From assembly GCF_900091475.1 (NCBI RefSeq), contig NZ_FMIB01000002.1, forward strand, positions 3,534,001 to 3,598,000: a DNA stretch of 64,000 nucleotides. Direction: 5' to 3'. The stretch's first letter is position 1. Every line of letters starts with the position of its first letter. This document shows positions 1 to 7,942 of this stretch, one piece after another. The translations under genes were made by a program, and so were the position numbers. Under the pieces are notes generated by a model that saw only the letters and a program-made list of their open reading frames with translations, did not search any database and had not been told where the DNA came from. This stretch comes from Micromonospora chersina. Lineage in GTDB: Bacteria > Actinomycetota > Actinomycetes > Mycobacteriales > Micromonosporaceae.

Positions 1-1005
1 GTCAGCGGGGACCTTGCTGTCGAAGTCGTGGTACGGCGCGATCGAGACGCCGTTGTTGGCCAGGGTGCCGACGAAGCCGGGCTTGGCCTGGAGCTTCTCG
101 CCGTTGGCGGCCTTCAGCACGGCGTCCTTGACGGCGTCCGGGATGTTCTTGACGACAGTGGTCAGGATCGCGGAGCAGTCCGGGGTGCTCTCGCAGCCGT
201 CGACGTCCACCCAGACGACCGAGTACTTGCCACCCGAGGCCTTGGCCGCGGCGGTGGTGCCGAGGCCGGCGCCGCCGGCGACCGGCATGATGATGTCCGC
301 GCCCTGGGCGACCAGCGCGTCGGAGACCTTCTTGCCCTCGTCCTGCTTGACGAAGTCGTTGGTGAAGGAGCCCTTCTGGGTGGCCTTGTCCCAGCCGATG
401 ACCTGGACGGTCTTGCCCTTGGCCTTGTTGTAGTACGCCACGCCGTCGGCGAAGCCGTCCATGAAGATGGTGACCGGCGGGATCGGCAGACCGCCGTAGG
501 TGCCGACCTTGCCGGACTTGCTCATCCCGGCGGCCAGGTAACCGGCCTGGAAGCCGGCCTGCGCGGTGTCGAACTGCATGGGGTAGATGTTGTCCACGCC
601 CGGGTTCGCGTCCACGATGGCGAACTGCTGGTTCTTGTTCGCCTCGGCGGCCTTCTTGGTGGCGTCCGACATCAGGCCACCGACGGCCAGGATGAAGTCG
701 CACTTCTGGTTGACGAACCCGGTCAGGTTGACCTCGTAGTCCGCCTCGGCCTTCGACTGGACGTTCTTGATGTCGATGTTGTCGTTCTCCTTCTTCGCCT
801 CCTGAAGGCCCTTCCAGGCTGAGGTGTTGAAGGACTTGTCATCGATGCCGCCGACGTCGGTCACCATGCAGGCGCTGAACTTCTTGCCGCCGTTGCCGCC
901 GGCGTTGTTGTCGTCCTTGGGGGCCTCACCACACGCGGCGGCGCCCAGCACGAGGCCACCCGCCACGATGGCGGAGGCGATCCGCATCCCACGCACAGAG
1001 CGCAA
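1..1005 (-). CDS. BMP-family ABC transporter substrate-binding lipoprotein (partial, C-terminus off the left edge)
   Basis: The product begins with a short basic segment, a hydrophobic stretch and a lipobox ending in a cysteine at about residue 27 (LGAAAC), so it should be a lipid-anchored extracellular protein. The mature part carries the BMP/PnrA signature VTDVGGIDDKSFNTSAWKGL in abbreviated form (VTDVGGIDDKSFN, then AWKGL), later DADPGV-like and GGAGLGT segments. Family members bind nucleosides or related ligands for an ABC importer. The preferred start is TTG at 1005, five bases after a GGAAGGAG ribosome site; in-frame GTG (996) and ATG (987) are alternatives. About 335 residues are present and only the extreme C-terminus is missing; the permease and ATPase genes would lie beyond the left edge. 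The ligand cannot be told from sequence. Confidence 0.85.
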   Translation of the reverse strand, partial: MRSVRGMRIASAIVAGGLVLGAAACGEAPKDDNNAGGNGGKKFSACMVTDVGGIDDKSFNTSAWKGLQEAKKENDNIDIKNVQSKAEADYEVNLTGFVNQKCDFILAVGGLMSDATKKAAEANKNQQFAIVDANPGVDNIYPMQFDTAQAGFQAGYLAAGMSKSGKVGTYGGLPIPPVTIFMDGFADGVAYYNKAKGKTVQVIGWDKATQKGSFTNDFVKQDEGKKVSDALVAQGADIIMPVAGGAGLGTTAAAKASGGKYSVVWVDVDGCESTPDCSAILTTVVKNIPDAVKDAVLKAANGEKLQAKPGFVGTLANNGVSIAPYHDFDSKVPAD

Positions 1006-1154
1006 GACGTCTCCTTCCCATTGCACACCGCGTCGTGCGCGGTGGCAGCCCTTGCGCCGGCCTGCGGTGTGCCGCCGGCGTCCCACGTTACGGACGGGAG
1101 CGTACGCCCGCGCCCACCCACCGGCCGACAATCGTGCACGACTGTTGAACGGTC

Positions 1155-1170
1155 GTTACCCCTACGTAAC
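1155..1170. promoter_or_regulatory. Inverted repeat GTTAC-N6-GTAAC upstream of the BMP gene
   Basis: Arms GTTAC (1155-1159) and GTAAC (1166-1170) lie in the 259-bp gap between the BMP lipoprotein gene and the next gene, about 150 bp upstream of the BMP start. It could be an operator, but no regulator gene is adjacent and arms of five bases are weak evidence. Nothing else recognisable was seen in 1006-1264. Confidence 0.25.
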
Positions 1171-1264
1171 CCGCACGTGGGGCACATCACCTTTCGTGCC
1201 GAAGGCCCTCCGGAGAGGTGTCGCGAACGTCCGTTTCCCGGGGTCTTCCCACCGTGCCGGGAGG

Positions 1265-1615
1265 CTAACGCCAGAAGACCGCCACCGCCGCGTTGACCAG
1301 CGTCAACCCGATGATCGCCAGGAAGTGCCCGCGGTTCACGGACTCCCGCTTACGCGAGAAGAAGACCATGACAAAGATCAGCAGCGCGAGCACCAACTTG
1401 GTAACAAGCTTGGCCGGTGCCGGCTCGTCGCCGTCGCGCAGCGGGGCGGACAGACCGATTCCGGTCAGCAGCCCGATCACCGAGCCCCAGAGCATGGCCG
1501 CGTTGATCCGCAGCCGGCCGCTGACGAACTGGGCGATCGAACCGCCGAGCAGCAGCGCGAACCCGATCAGATGGACGTAGAGAAGGATCAGTCGAAGAGC
1601 TTCCACGCCGGCCAT
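1265..1615 (-). CDS. Small four-helix membrane protein, function unknown
   Basis: A 116-residue, very hydrophobic protein with four likely membrane segments, at about residues 5-27, 38-56, 68-86 and 95-114, joined by short charged loops (RDGDEPAPAK between helices 2 and 3, FSRKRESVNRG between 3 and 4). Codon use matches the neighbours and the ATG start at 1615 opens directly into the first helix. No catalytic motif is visible. It stands alone between the BMP gene and the ABC-2-like membrane protein, separated by 48 bp from the latter, with which it may be co-transcribed. It resembles small integral membrane proteins common in actinomycetes, but no function can be assigned. Confidence 0.7.
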   Translation of the reverse strand: MAGVEALRLILLYVHLIGFALLLGGSIAQFVSGRLRINAAMLWGSVIGLLTGIGLSAPLRDGDEPAPAKLVTKLVLALLIFVMVFFSRKRESVNRGHFLAIIGLTLVNAAVAVFWR

Positions 1616-1663
1616 CCTCCCCCATCAACGACGCTTTGTAGTAGCCGGCCCGCCGAGGTGCCG

Positions 1664-2659
1664 TCATACCGTGACCTCGGCGGGCCGCCCGGCCGGCGTC
1701 GGGCTGCCCGCGCCGACCCGTGGGCTCCGGCTGCCGACGAGGACCAGGGCGAGGCCGACCAGCGCGTAGCCGGCCAGGACGGCCAGCGACCGGCCGGCGC
1801 CCGCCCCGTCGAAGAACGCGGCCGAGCGCAGCAGCGTGCCGCCCGCTCCGACGGGCAGGAACTGCCCCACCACACCCCAGGGCTGGGGCAGCAGTTCGGG
1901 CGCGGCGGCGACCGCGGAGAGCGGGTTGCCGACCAGGAAGACGAGCAGCGCGCCGAGCCCCAGCCCGGCCCGGCCGAGCAGCGCGCCGAGGCCCGCCACG
2001 GTGGCCGCCGTGGCCAGCGCGAACAGCCCGATGGCCCCCGCCTCGCGCCACGGGTCCCCGGCGAGGACACCGAGCCAGCCGTGCAGCACCGCGGTCCCGG
2101 CCAGGCCGGCCAGGACGGCGTAGCCGAGCAGGCCGGCCAGCCGCACGGCACGGCGGGCCACCAGCACGGTGAGCAGCACGCCGGCCAGCATGCCGGTCAG
2201 CGCGAGGGGCAGGAACCCGGCGGCGAAGCCGGCCCCGCGCGGGTCGTCCGGGTCGGCCGGCACGACCTGCACCACCGGCACCGGTCGGCCGGCGGAGAGG
2301 TGCCCGGCGGCCTCGGTGAGCAGCGCGGCGACGGTCGGGCTCGCGGCCGGGGCGGTGTGCAGGGCAACCCCGTCCGGGCCCACCACGAAGGCGGCGTACA
2401 CCTCCCGGTCGCGCAGGGCCCGGTCGGCCGACGCGGCGTCCGGCAGCGTGGTCACGGCGAAGCCGCCGGGCCGGGCGGCGGCGAGCCGGGCGGCCAGGTC
2501 GGCTGTGGCGGGCGGCGGCCCGGCGACGGCGACCGGCAGGTCGCGCGGCGCGAGGTGCGCGGCGGGCGCCGCGAAGAGGGGTACGAGCAGCGCCTGCACC
2601 ACGACCACGAGGCTGGCGAGCAGCGCGGCGAGCGCCCAGGGCGAGCGGGACCGGAGCAT
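1664..2659 (-). CDS. Membrane protein of ABC-2 permease/DUF3533-like architecture, TetR-controlled
   Basis: A 331-residue protein with one N-terminal membrane helix (residues about 8-30), a roughly 135-residue external domain, and five or six C-terminal helices starting near residue 175 (GFLPLALTGMLAGVLLTVLV and following). This one-plus-five layout is that of ABC-2-type export permeases and YhgE/Pip/DUF3533 proteins. The start is ATG 2659, preceded by AAGGAGA at good distance; a longer reading upstream would run through the operator. No ATPase gene is adjacent, so the transport mechanism is open. It is divergent from a TetR regulator, and an operator palindrome lies 12-26 bp upstream of its start, which suggests repression lifted by a small molecule, typical of efflux or lipid-export genes. 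The substrate is unknown. Confidence 0.7.
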   Translation of the reverse strand: MLRSRSPWALAALLASLVVVVQALLVPLFAAPAAHLAPRDLPVAVAGPPPATADLAARLAAARPGGFAVTTLPDAASADRALRDREVYAAFVVGPDGVALHTAPAASPTVAALLTEAAGHLSAGRPVPVVQVVPADPDDPRGAGFAAGFLPLALTGMLAGVLLTVLVARRAVRLAGLLGYAVLAGLAGTAVLHGWLGVLAGDPWREAGAIGLFALATAATVAGLGALLGRAGLGLGALLVFLVGNPLSAVAAAPELLPQPWGVVGQFLPVGAGGTLLRSAAFFDGAGAGRSLAVLAGYALVGLALVLVGSRSPRVGAGSPTPAGRPAEVTV

Positions 2660-2673
2660 CGTCGTCTCCTTAA

Positions 2674-2687
2674 AACGAATGTTCGTT
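2674..2687. promoter_or_regulatory. TetR operator, copy 1 (AACGAA-TG-TTCGTT)
   Basis: Perfect six-base arms AACGAA and TTCGTT around TG lie immediately upstream of the ribosome site of the membrane-protein gene. The same core recurs at 2731-2742 in front of the divergent TetR gene, so both genes are probably repressed by that protein. Confidence 0.7.
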
Positions 2688-2729
2688 CTCTTGGGATGAG
2701 CGTGCGCCGCCGCCGCGAGATTCGTCAAG

Positions 2730-2744
2730 AACGAACGTTCGATT
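2730..2744. promoter_or_regulatory. TetR operator, copy 2 (AACGAACGTTCGAT)
   Basis: The core CGAACGTTCG is a perfect 10-bp palindrome and shares the ACGAA/TTCG arms of the copy at 2674-2687. It lies just upstream of a TAGAAT hexamer (2745-2750) that fits a -10 box, so binding would cover the TetR promoter and give autorepression. Confidence 0.7.
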
Positions 2745-2750
2745 TAGAAT
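2745..2750 (+). promoter_or_regulatory. -10 hexamer TAGAAT for a leaderless TetR mRNA
   Basis: TAGAAT ends seven bases before GTG 2758. No ribosome-binding sequence precedes that codon, so transcription probably starts at or next to the start codon. Confidence 0.5.
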
Positions 2751-2757
2751 GTGGGCC

Positions 2758-3360
2758 GTGCCACGCGTCTCCGAGCAGCATCTGGCCGCCCGCCGTCAGC
2801 AGATCCTCGACGCGGCCCGGCGCTGCTTCGTGCGCGACGGCTTCCACAACACCTCGATGCAGGACGTGATCAAGGAAGCCGGTCTCTCGGTCGGCGCGGT
2901 CTACCGCTACTTCCCGAGCAAGAACGACCTGATCACGGCCATCGCCCAGGCGGTGATCGGCACCGCCGACGCGACCTTCGCCGACCTGGCCACCGCCGAC
3001 CCGCCGCTGCCCCTGACCGGGGTGCTGGAGCGGGCGCTGACCTTCGTCGACACCCAGCTCGGCCCGGACGGCGTGCTGCCGCTGGCGCTTCAGGTGTGGA
3101 GCGAGGCCCAGCGCGACCCGGTGCTGGCCGAGTTCGTCCGGGCCACCTACACCCGGCTGCGTGGCCACTTCGTGGCCGCCGCCGCACGCGCGCGCGACGC
3201 CGGCGAGCTGCCCGCGGACGCCGACCCGGAAGCCGTCGGCACCGCGCTGTTCGGCCTGGTACCCGGCTACTTCACCCAACGCATCCTGACCGGCTCCCCG
3301 AACCGCGCCACCTACCTGGCGGGCGTCCACACCCTGCTCAACCCCACCCCCCACCCCTGA
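2758..3360 (+). CDS. TetR/AcrR family repressor
   Basis: A 200-residue regulator. Residues about 8-55 form the TetR DNA-binding domain: RRQQILDAARRCF, then the recognition region IKEAGLSVGAVYRYFPSK. The remaining 145 residues are a helical ligand-binding domain of ordinary length. GTG 2758 is preferred because homologous TetR proteins begin shortly before the first helix and because a TAGAAT box lies seven bases upstream; ATG 2749 is an in-frame alternative three codons earlier. It is divergent from an export-type membrane protein with matching palindromes before both genes, so it most likely represses that gene and itself. The inducer is unknown. It converges on the GH13 gene across a strong hairpin. 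Confidence 0.9.
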   Translation: MPRVSEQHLAARRQQILDAARRCFVRDGFHNTSMQDVIKEAGLSVGAVYRYFPSKNDLITAIAQAVIGTADATFADLATADPPLPLTGVLERALTFVDTQLGPDGVLPLALQVWSEAQRDPVLAEFVRATYTRLRGHFVAAAARARDAGELPADADPEAVGTALFGLVPGYFTQRILTGSPNRATYLAGVHTLLNPTPHP

Positions 3361-3443
3361 CCCCCGCGATCTTGCAGTTCCCGCCCCGGCATAAAGGGGC
3401 GAAAGCCCCAGGGTGCGGGCCGCAACTGCAAGATCGCCGGGGG
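3361..3443. repeat. Bipartite intergenic palindrome (GATCTTGCAGTT type), probable bidirectional terminator
   Basis: Outer arms GCGATCTTGCAGTT (near 3366-3379) and AACTGCAAGATCGC (near 3424-3437) enclose an inner hairpin GGGGC-GAAA-GCCCC (3396-3409). The element fills the whole gap between the convergent TetR and GH13 genes. Two elements of the same design occur at 53525-53574 and 61668-61729, so this looks like a dispersed repeat family that also serves as a terminator. Confidence 0.7.
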
Positions 3444-3449
3444 CTGGGG

Positions 3450-5261
3450 TCAGGTGAGGCGCCAGACCTGGAAGGTCGGGCCGTCTCCGGGCAGGAGGAC
3501 CGTGCCGTCGGGGGTCGGGCTTAGGGCGGGGGCGTTGCCGTAGACGTTTTCTCCCGCACCGAGGGCGGTCAGGCGGAGCGGGGTGCCGGGGGCGCGGCGG
3601 GCCAGCACCAGCACCGCGCCCGTCGGCGCCTCGCGGAGGAAGACCAGGGTGTCCGCGTCGGCGTACACCCAGCGCAGGCCGCCGTGCCGCAGCGCCGGCT
3701 CGTTCCGGCGCAGCGCCAGCAGCGACCGGTACGCCTCGAAGGTGCCCCGGTCCCAGCTCTCCGGCCGGTGCCACGGCATCGGGGTGCGCGACCCCTCCCC
3801 GTTGGTGCCGGTCAGGCCCAGCTCGTCGCCCGCGAAGATCACCGGGGTGCCCGGCATGGTGGCGAGCAGGCCGGCGGCCACCTCCTGCCGGGCCGCGTCG
3901 CCGACCACGGTCCGGATCCGGGCCGAGTCGTGCGAGCCGAGCAGCTGCCACGAGTGCGTGTACGACCGCCAGGACACCAGCGACCGGTAGGTGTTCATGG
4001 TGGCCAGCACCGCGCCCGCGTCCCGCCGCCGCACCCCGCCGGGCGTGCCGAGGAAGTTCGGCACCGGGTCGTCGCCCTGGCGCAGCCAGGACCAGACCGG
4101 ATCGGTGAAGCCGACGTAGTTCATGGTGCCGTGCCAGCCGTCCCGGTCCAGGTCACCGGTGTGGTCGTGGCCGTGCTCGGCGAGCAGCAGCCCGTCGGCG
4201 CGGGTCTCGGCGACCACCTCGCGCAGCAGCCGGGCCACCTCGTGGGTGTACGCGTCCGCGCCCCGCCGGCCGGTCATGTTCGCGACGTCCACCCGCCAGC
4301 CGTCCAGGGCGTACGGCGGGCGCAGCCAGCGGCGCAGCAGCGAGTCCTCGGCGGTGGCGAAGCGGCGGCGCAGCTCGGCGCTGCCCCAGTTGAGCTTCGG
4401 CAGCGACTTGACCCCGTTCCACGACTCGTAATCACCCGCCGCCAGGTCGAAGTAGTACAGCTCCCGTTCGGGCGCGTGCACGTCGGAGACCGCCGCGGTG
4501 AACCACTGGTGGGCGTCGCCCGTGTGGTTGCTGGTGATGTCGCCGAGCAGGCGCCAGCCCCGGGCGTGCACCGCGTCGGCCAGCCGGGCCAGGGCGGCGT
4601 CCCCGCCGAGCAACGGGTCGACGGTGTCGAAGCTTGCCGCGTCGTACCGGTGGTTGGAGCGGGCCGGGAAGATCGGCGTGAGGTAGACGGTGTTCACGCC
4701 GAGCCGGTCCAGGTGGTCCAGGCGCTCGGTGATCCCGTCGAGGTCGCCGCCGTAGAACTGGCGGGGCGTCTCCGGGCCGCGCCCGATCACCGGGGTGTCC
4801 CAGTCGCACGGGATCGCCCAGTCCGGCGCGGTGCGGCCGGCCGCGGCGGCCGAGCGGGCGAACCGGTCCGGGAAGATCTGGTAGATCACCGCGTCCCGGG
4901 CCCAGGCCGGCGGCGGCGCGTGGCTGACCAGCTTGAAGTCGCCGTTGTCCGGCACGTCGTGGTCGACCAGGCCGGCGGCGTTCAGCCAGCGGGCGCCCGC
5001 CGGGCCGTCGAGCAGGAAGCGGTAGTTGCTGACCGGGTTGCGGACCTCGACGTCGGCCCGCCACCACACGTCACCGCCCTCGGTGCGGTCGACCACCGCC
5101 TCGGCGAAGCGCGGCTCGCCGTCGCCGGTGGTCCGGACGTGCACCTGGCGGACGCCGGAGCCGGCTGGGACCCGGACGAACACCGGGACGGTCTGCCCGA
5201 GCGCGGGTTCCTGCTCGGGCACGTAGGTGGCGGATCCGTCGTGGTGCGGCTGGAGAGACAT
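3450..5261 (-). CDS. malZ: GH13 alpha-glycosidase (maltodextrin glucosidase / neopullulanase type)
   Basis: A 603-residue amylase-family enzyme. An N-terminal beta-sandwich of about 115 residues resembles the CBM34/MalZ N domain. The catalytic barrel shows the four conserved regions: DITSNHTGDAH (region I), DGWRVDVANMTG with the nucleophile Asp (region II), LLAEHGHD with the acid Glu (region III) and LLGSHDSARIRT (region IV). There is no signal peptide, so it probably acts in the cytoplasm on imported maltodextrins. The start at ATG 5261 follows AAAGG by eight bases; a longer reading to 5306 lacks support. It follows malG after 141 bp that contain a hairpin, so it may be partly uncoupled from the transporter operon. 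The symbol reflects family; substrate range is inferred. Confidence 0.85.
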   Translation of the reverse strand: MSLQPHHDGSATYVPEQEPALGQTVPVFVRVPAGSGVRQVHVRTTGDGEPRFAEAVVDRTEGGDVWWRADVEVRNPVSNYRFLLDGPAGARWLNAAGLVDHDVPDNGDFKLVSHAPPPAWARDAVIYQIFPDRFARSAAAAGRTAPDWAIPCDWDTPVIGRGPETPRQFYGGDLDGITERLDHLDRLGVNTVYLTPIFPARSNHRYDAASFDTVDPLLGGDAALARLADAVHARGWRLLGDITSNHTGDAHQWFTAAVSDVHAPERELYYFDLAAGDYESWNGVKSLPKLNWGSAELRRRFATAEDSLLRRWLRPPYALDGWRVDVANMTGRRGADAYTHEVARLLREVVAETRADGLLLAEHGHDHTGDLDRDGWHGTMNYVGFTDPVWSWLRQGDDPVPNFLGTPGGVRRRDAGAVLATMNTYRSLVSWRSYTHSWQLLGSHDSARIRTVVGDAARQEVAAGLLATMPGTPVIFAGDELGLTGTNGEGSRTPMPWHRPESWDRGTFEAYRSLLALRRNEPALRHGGLRWVYADADTLVFLREAPTGAVLVLARRAPGTPLRLTALGAGENVYGNAPALSPTPDGTVLLPGDGPTFQVWRLT

Positions 5262-5306
5262 GGGGATGCCTTTCGCGTCGTTCTCGACAGGGAGTCGGGC
5301 GGGCAC

Positions 5307-5336
5307 CCGCCGCGATCGGTCACCCGACCGCGGCGG
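5307..5336 (-). terminator. Hairpin between malG and the GH13 gene
   Basis: Thirteen-base arms (CCGCCGCGATCGG at 5307-5319 and CCGACCGCGGCGG at 5324-5336, one wobble) with loop TCAC. There is no T-run. It may attenuate read-through from malEFG into the GH13 gene or protect the malG 3' end. Confidence 0.5.
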
Positions 5337-5402
5337 TCCGCCCGAAGACCGCTCCGGTGTACGTCGACAGGACGCCCTTGCCGCAGCGTGAGCCGAGGAG
5401 GC

Positions 5403-6302
5403 TCAGCCTTTGACCGCCCCGGCGGTGAGGCCGGAGACGATGTAGCGCTGGAGCAGTTGGAACACCAGCACCGTCGGGATGGCGGTGAGCAGGGTGCCCG
5501 CCGCGAACATCCCGAAGTTGTTGTTGCGCTCGCCCGCCACCAGGCCGAACATGCCGACCGCGAGGGTCTTCGACTCGGTGTTGGTGAGGAACACGTTGGC
5601 GATCATGAACTCGTTGATCGTGCCGATGAACGACAGCAGCGCGGTCACCGCCAGGATCGGCGCCACGAGGGGCAGCATGATCCGGAAGAAGACCTGGGCG
5701 TGCGTGGCGCCGTCCATGGTCGCCGACTCGTCCAGCTCGCGCGGCAGGGTGTCGAAGAAGCCCTTCATGAGCCAGGTGTTCACGCCCAGCGCGCCACCCA
5801 TGTAGAGCAGGAACAGGCCCCACGGGGTGTTGAAGCCGAGCACCGGCCACAGGTCGGTGACCGTTGTGAAGATCAGGAAGATCGCCACGATGGCCAGGAA
5901 CTGCGGGAACATCTGGATCAGCAGCAGCGTGAGCAGGCCGATCCGGCGACCGGCGAACCGCATCCGGGAGAACGCGTACGCCGCCAGCGCGGACAGGAAG
6001 ATCGACACGAAGCTGGCCGTGCCGGCGATCAGCAGCGAGTTGAGGAACCAGTGCCCGAACGCGGTCTTGTCGAACAGGTTGGCGAAGTTCTCGAAGGACG
6101 CGCCGGTCGGCAGCAGCTCGGTCGAGGAGAGCGTGCCGAGCGGGTTGAGCGCCGCCGAGAGCACGAACAGGATCGGGAAGAGGCTGAACACCACCGCCAG
6201 CACCCCGACGAGGTGCCGCCAGCCCACCTGGGCGAACCAGCGGTTCCTGGCCCTCCCCGTCGCGTTCCGGTTGGCGACCGGTGCGTCCGCGTAGGTCGTC
6301 AC
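5403..6302 (-). CDS. malG: Maltose/maltodextrin ABC transporter permease MalG
   Basis: A 299-residue inner-membrane permease of the carbohydrate CUT1 class with six likely helices, the first at about residues 25-48. The cytoplasmic EAA loop that docks the ATPase is visible as ESATMDGATHAQVFFRIMLP in the last third. The start is GTG 6302, which overlaps the malF stop by four bases (GTGA), a clear sign of translational coupling. It forms the channel with MalF for sugars delivered by MalE. No ATPase gene is present in the cluster; in actinomycetes a shared MsiK-type ATPase encoded elsewhere usually powers such importers. Confidence 0.92.
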   Translation of the reverse strand: MTTYADAPVANRNATGRARNRWFAQVGWRHLVGVLAVVFSLFPILFVLSAALNPLGTLSSTELLPTGASFENFANLFDKTAFGHWFLNSLLIAGTASFVSIFLSALAAYAFSRMRFAGRRIGLLTLLLIQMFPQFLAIVAIFLIFTTVTDLWPVLGFNTPWGLFLLYMGGALGVNTWLMKGFFDTLPRELDESATMDGATHAQVFFRIMLPLVAPILAVTALLSFIGTINEFMIANVFLTNTESKTLAVGMFGLVAGERNNNFGMFAAGTLLTAIPTVLVFQLLQRYIVSGLTAGAVKG

Positions 6303-7942
6303 GAGTACACCTCCTCCTGCTTGCGGGTACGCCGGAAGCTGATCGCCGACACCGTCGCCACGATCGCGAAGATGAAGATCGAGACCGCGGCGGCCATGCC
6401 GAACTCCGCGCCCTGGGCGCCGAAGGCCAGCCGGTAGGTGTAGGTGATGAGCAGGTCGGTGGCGCCGTTCGTCGGGTTGTCCGGCGCGAACGGTCCACCC
6501 TCGGTGGTCAGCCAGATCGCGTTGATGTTGTTGAAGTTGTACGCGAACGACGCGATGAGCAGCGGCGACAGCGCGACAAGCAGCAGCGGCAGGGTGACCG
6601 CCCGGAAGGACTGCCACGGGCTGGCGCCGTCGACCGAGGTGGCCTCGGTCAGCTCGCGCGGGATCGCCTGGAGCGCGCCGGTGGCCACCAGGAACATGTA
6701 CGGGTAGCCCAGCCAGAGCTGCACCAGCAGCACCGCGGCACGGGCCGACCAGCTCTGGCCGAACCAGTCGACGTCCAGCCCGAACAGGTTGTTGACCAGG
6801 CCGAAGTCGGTGTTGAACATGTCCCGCCAGACCAGCAGCATGGCGAACGACGGCATGGCGTACGGCAGGATGAGCAGCACCCGGTAGAGGTTGGTCCCGC
6901 GCATCCGGGGCGAGTGCAGGGCGAGCGCGATGGCCATGCCGAGCAGGAAGGTCAGCCCGGTCGAGCCGATCGCGAAGGCGAAGTTCCACACCAGCGTGCC
7001 GAAGAACGGCCCGGAGATGTTCGGGTCGGTGAGCACCCGGCTGAAGTTCTTCAGCCCGACGTTCACCTTCCAGCCCTGGGTGAGCCGCTCGCCGTCGGCG
7101 GCCACGAAGGCGCCGGTCGCCGCGTCGGCGGTCCAGGTCTTGCCGGTCTCGCTGTCCTTGACGCAGTCGCAGCCCGCGTCGTACGCCCGGACGGCCTTGC
7201 CCTCGTAGGCGCGGGTGAGGCCGTTGGACCGGATGGCGCCGCCGGAGGTCGGCACCACCAGGTCGGTGATCTCCTTGCTCCGGCCGCTGGCCTGGCCGAT
7301 GTTCAGGATGGTGTAGCCGTCCGCGGCGGTGATCTTGCCGGTGAGGCTGCTTGCCTCCACCTGGCCGGCGTCGAGCTTGCGCAGCCCGCCCGCGTCGCCC
7401 GCGAAGACGTCCTTGGTCTTCGGGTCGCTGAGCAGGAAGACCAGCGCGCCGGTGGCTGGGTCGCCCTTGGTGGCGATGGAGAGGGCGTACTCGGTGGAGC
7501 CGGGGACCTGCTTCACCGAGGAGGTCTGGATGGCGACGATCGCGTCGTCCTTGCTGCCGCGGTGGCCGTCGCCGAAGTTCGTGAACGCGGTGCTCGCCGT
7601 GTAGAGCACCGGGAAGACCTGGAAGGCGATGAGGAAGATCGTGCCGGGGACCAGGTACTTGGCCGGGATGTGCCGGCGGCCGAGGTAGAGGTAGAACAGG
7701 CCCGCGGTGGTGGCGGCGAGGATCGCCAGCCCGACCCAGTGTTCGGCCTCGATGAGCGGGAACGCCGCCCAGATCGCGATCCCGGCCACGAGGCCGAGCA
7801 GGACCACCTTGACGACGAGGCCGGTCGCGGTGATCGGCGCGTGGTTCCGCGCGGTACGGGACGTGCGCGGGAGCCCGCGGCGAACGGGCTCCCGGCCCGG
7901 GGCCTGCTCAGCAGACCCCGGGCCGGACAGCGACGTGCTCAT
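6299..7942 (-). CDS. malF: Maltose/maltodextrin ABC transporter permease MalF
   Basis: A 547-residue permease, long as is usual for MalF because of a large external loop: two or three N-terminal helices (about residues 40-130), then roughly 165 residues of polar sequence (containing DCVKDSETGKTW), then six helices. The EAA loop appears as TEATSVDGASPWQSFRAVTLP. The ATG start at 7942 overlaps the malE stop by one base (TAATG) and its own stop overlaps malG, so malE-malF-malG are translated as a coupled operon. It pairs with MalG to form the maltodextrin translocation path. Confidence 0.92.
   Translation of the reverse strand: MSTSLSGPGSAEQAPGREPVRRGLPRTSRTARNHAPITATGLVVKVVLLGLVAGIAIWAAFPLIEAEHWVGLAILAATTAGLFYLYLGRRHIPAKYLVPGTIFLIAFQVFPVLYTASTAFTNFGDGHRGSKDDAIVAIQTSSVKQVPGSTEYALSIATKGDPATGALVFLLSDPKTKDVFAGDAGGLRKLDAGQVEASSLTGKITAADGYTILNIGQASGRSKEITDLVVPTSGGAIRSNGLTRAYEGKAVRAYDAGCDCVKDSETGKTWTADAATGAFVAADGERLTQGWKVNVGLKNFSRVLTDPNISGPFFGTLVWNFAFAIGSTGLTFLLGMAIALALHSPRMRGTNLYRVLLILPYAMPSFAMLLVWRDMFNTDFGLVNNLFGLDVDWFGQSWSARAAVLLVQLWLGYPYMFLVATGALQAIPRELTEATSVDGASPWQSFRAVTLPLLLVALSPLLIASFAYNFNNINAIWLTTEGGPFAPDNPTNGATDLLITYTYRLAFGAQGAEFGMAAAVSIFIFAIVATVSAISFRRTRKQEEVYS

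Noticed and set aside
3684..6437. A 917-codon plus-strand frame opposite the GH13 and malG genes
   Set aside because: It is low-complexity (Arg, Gly, Val, His-rich) and antisense to genes with full catalytic motifs.
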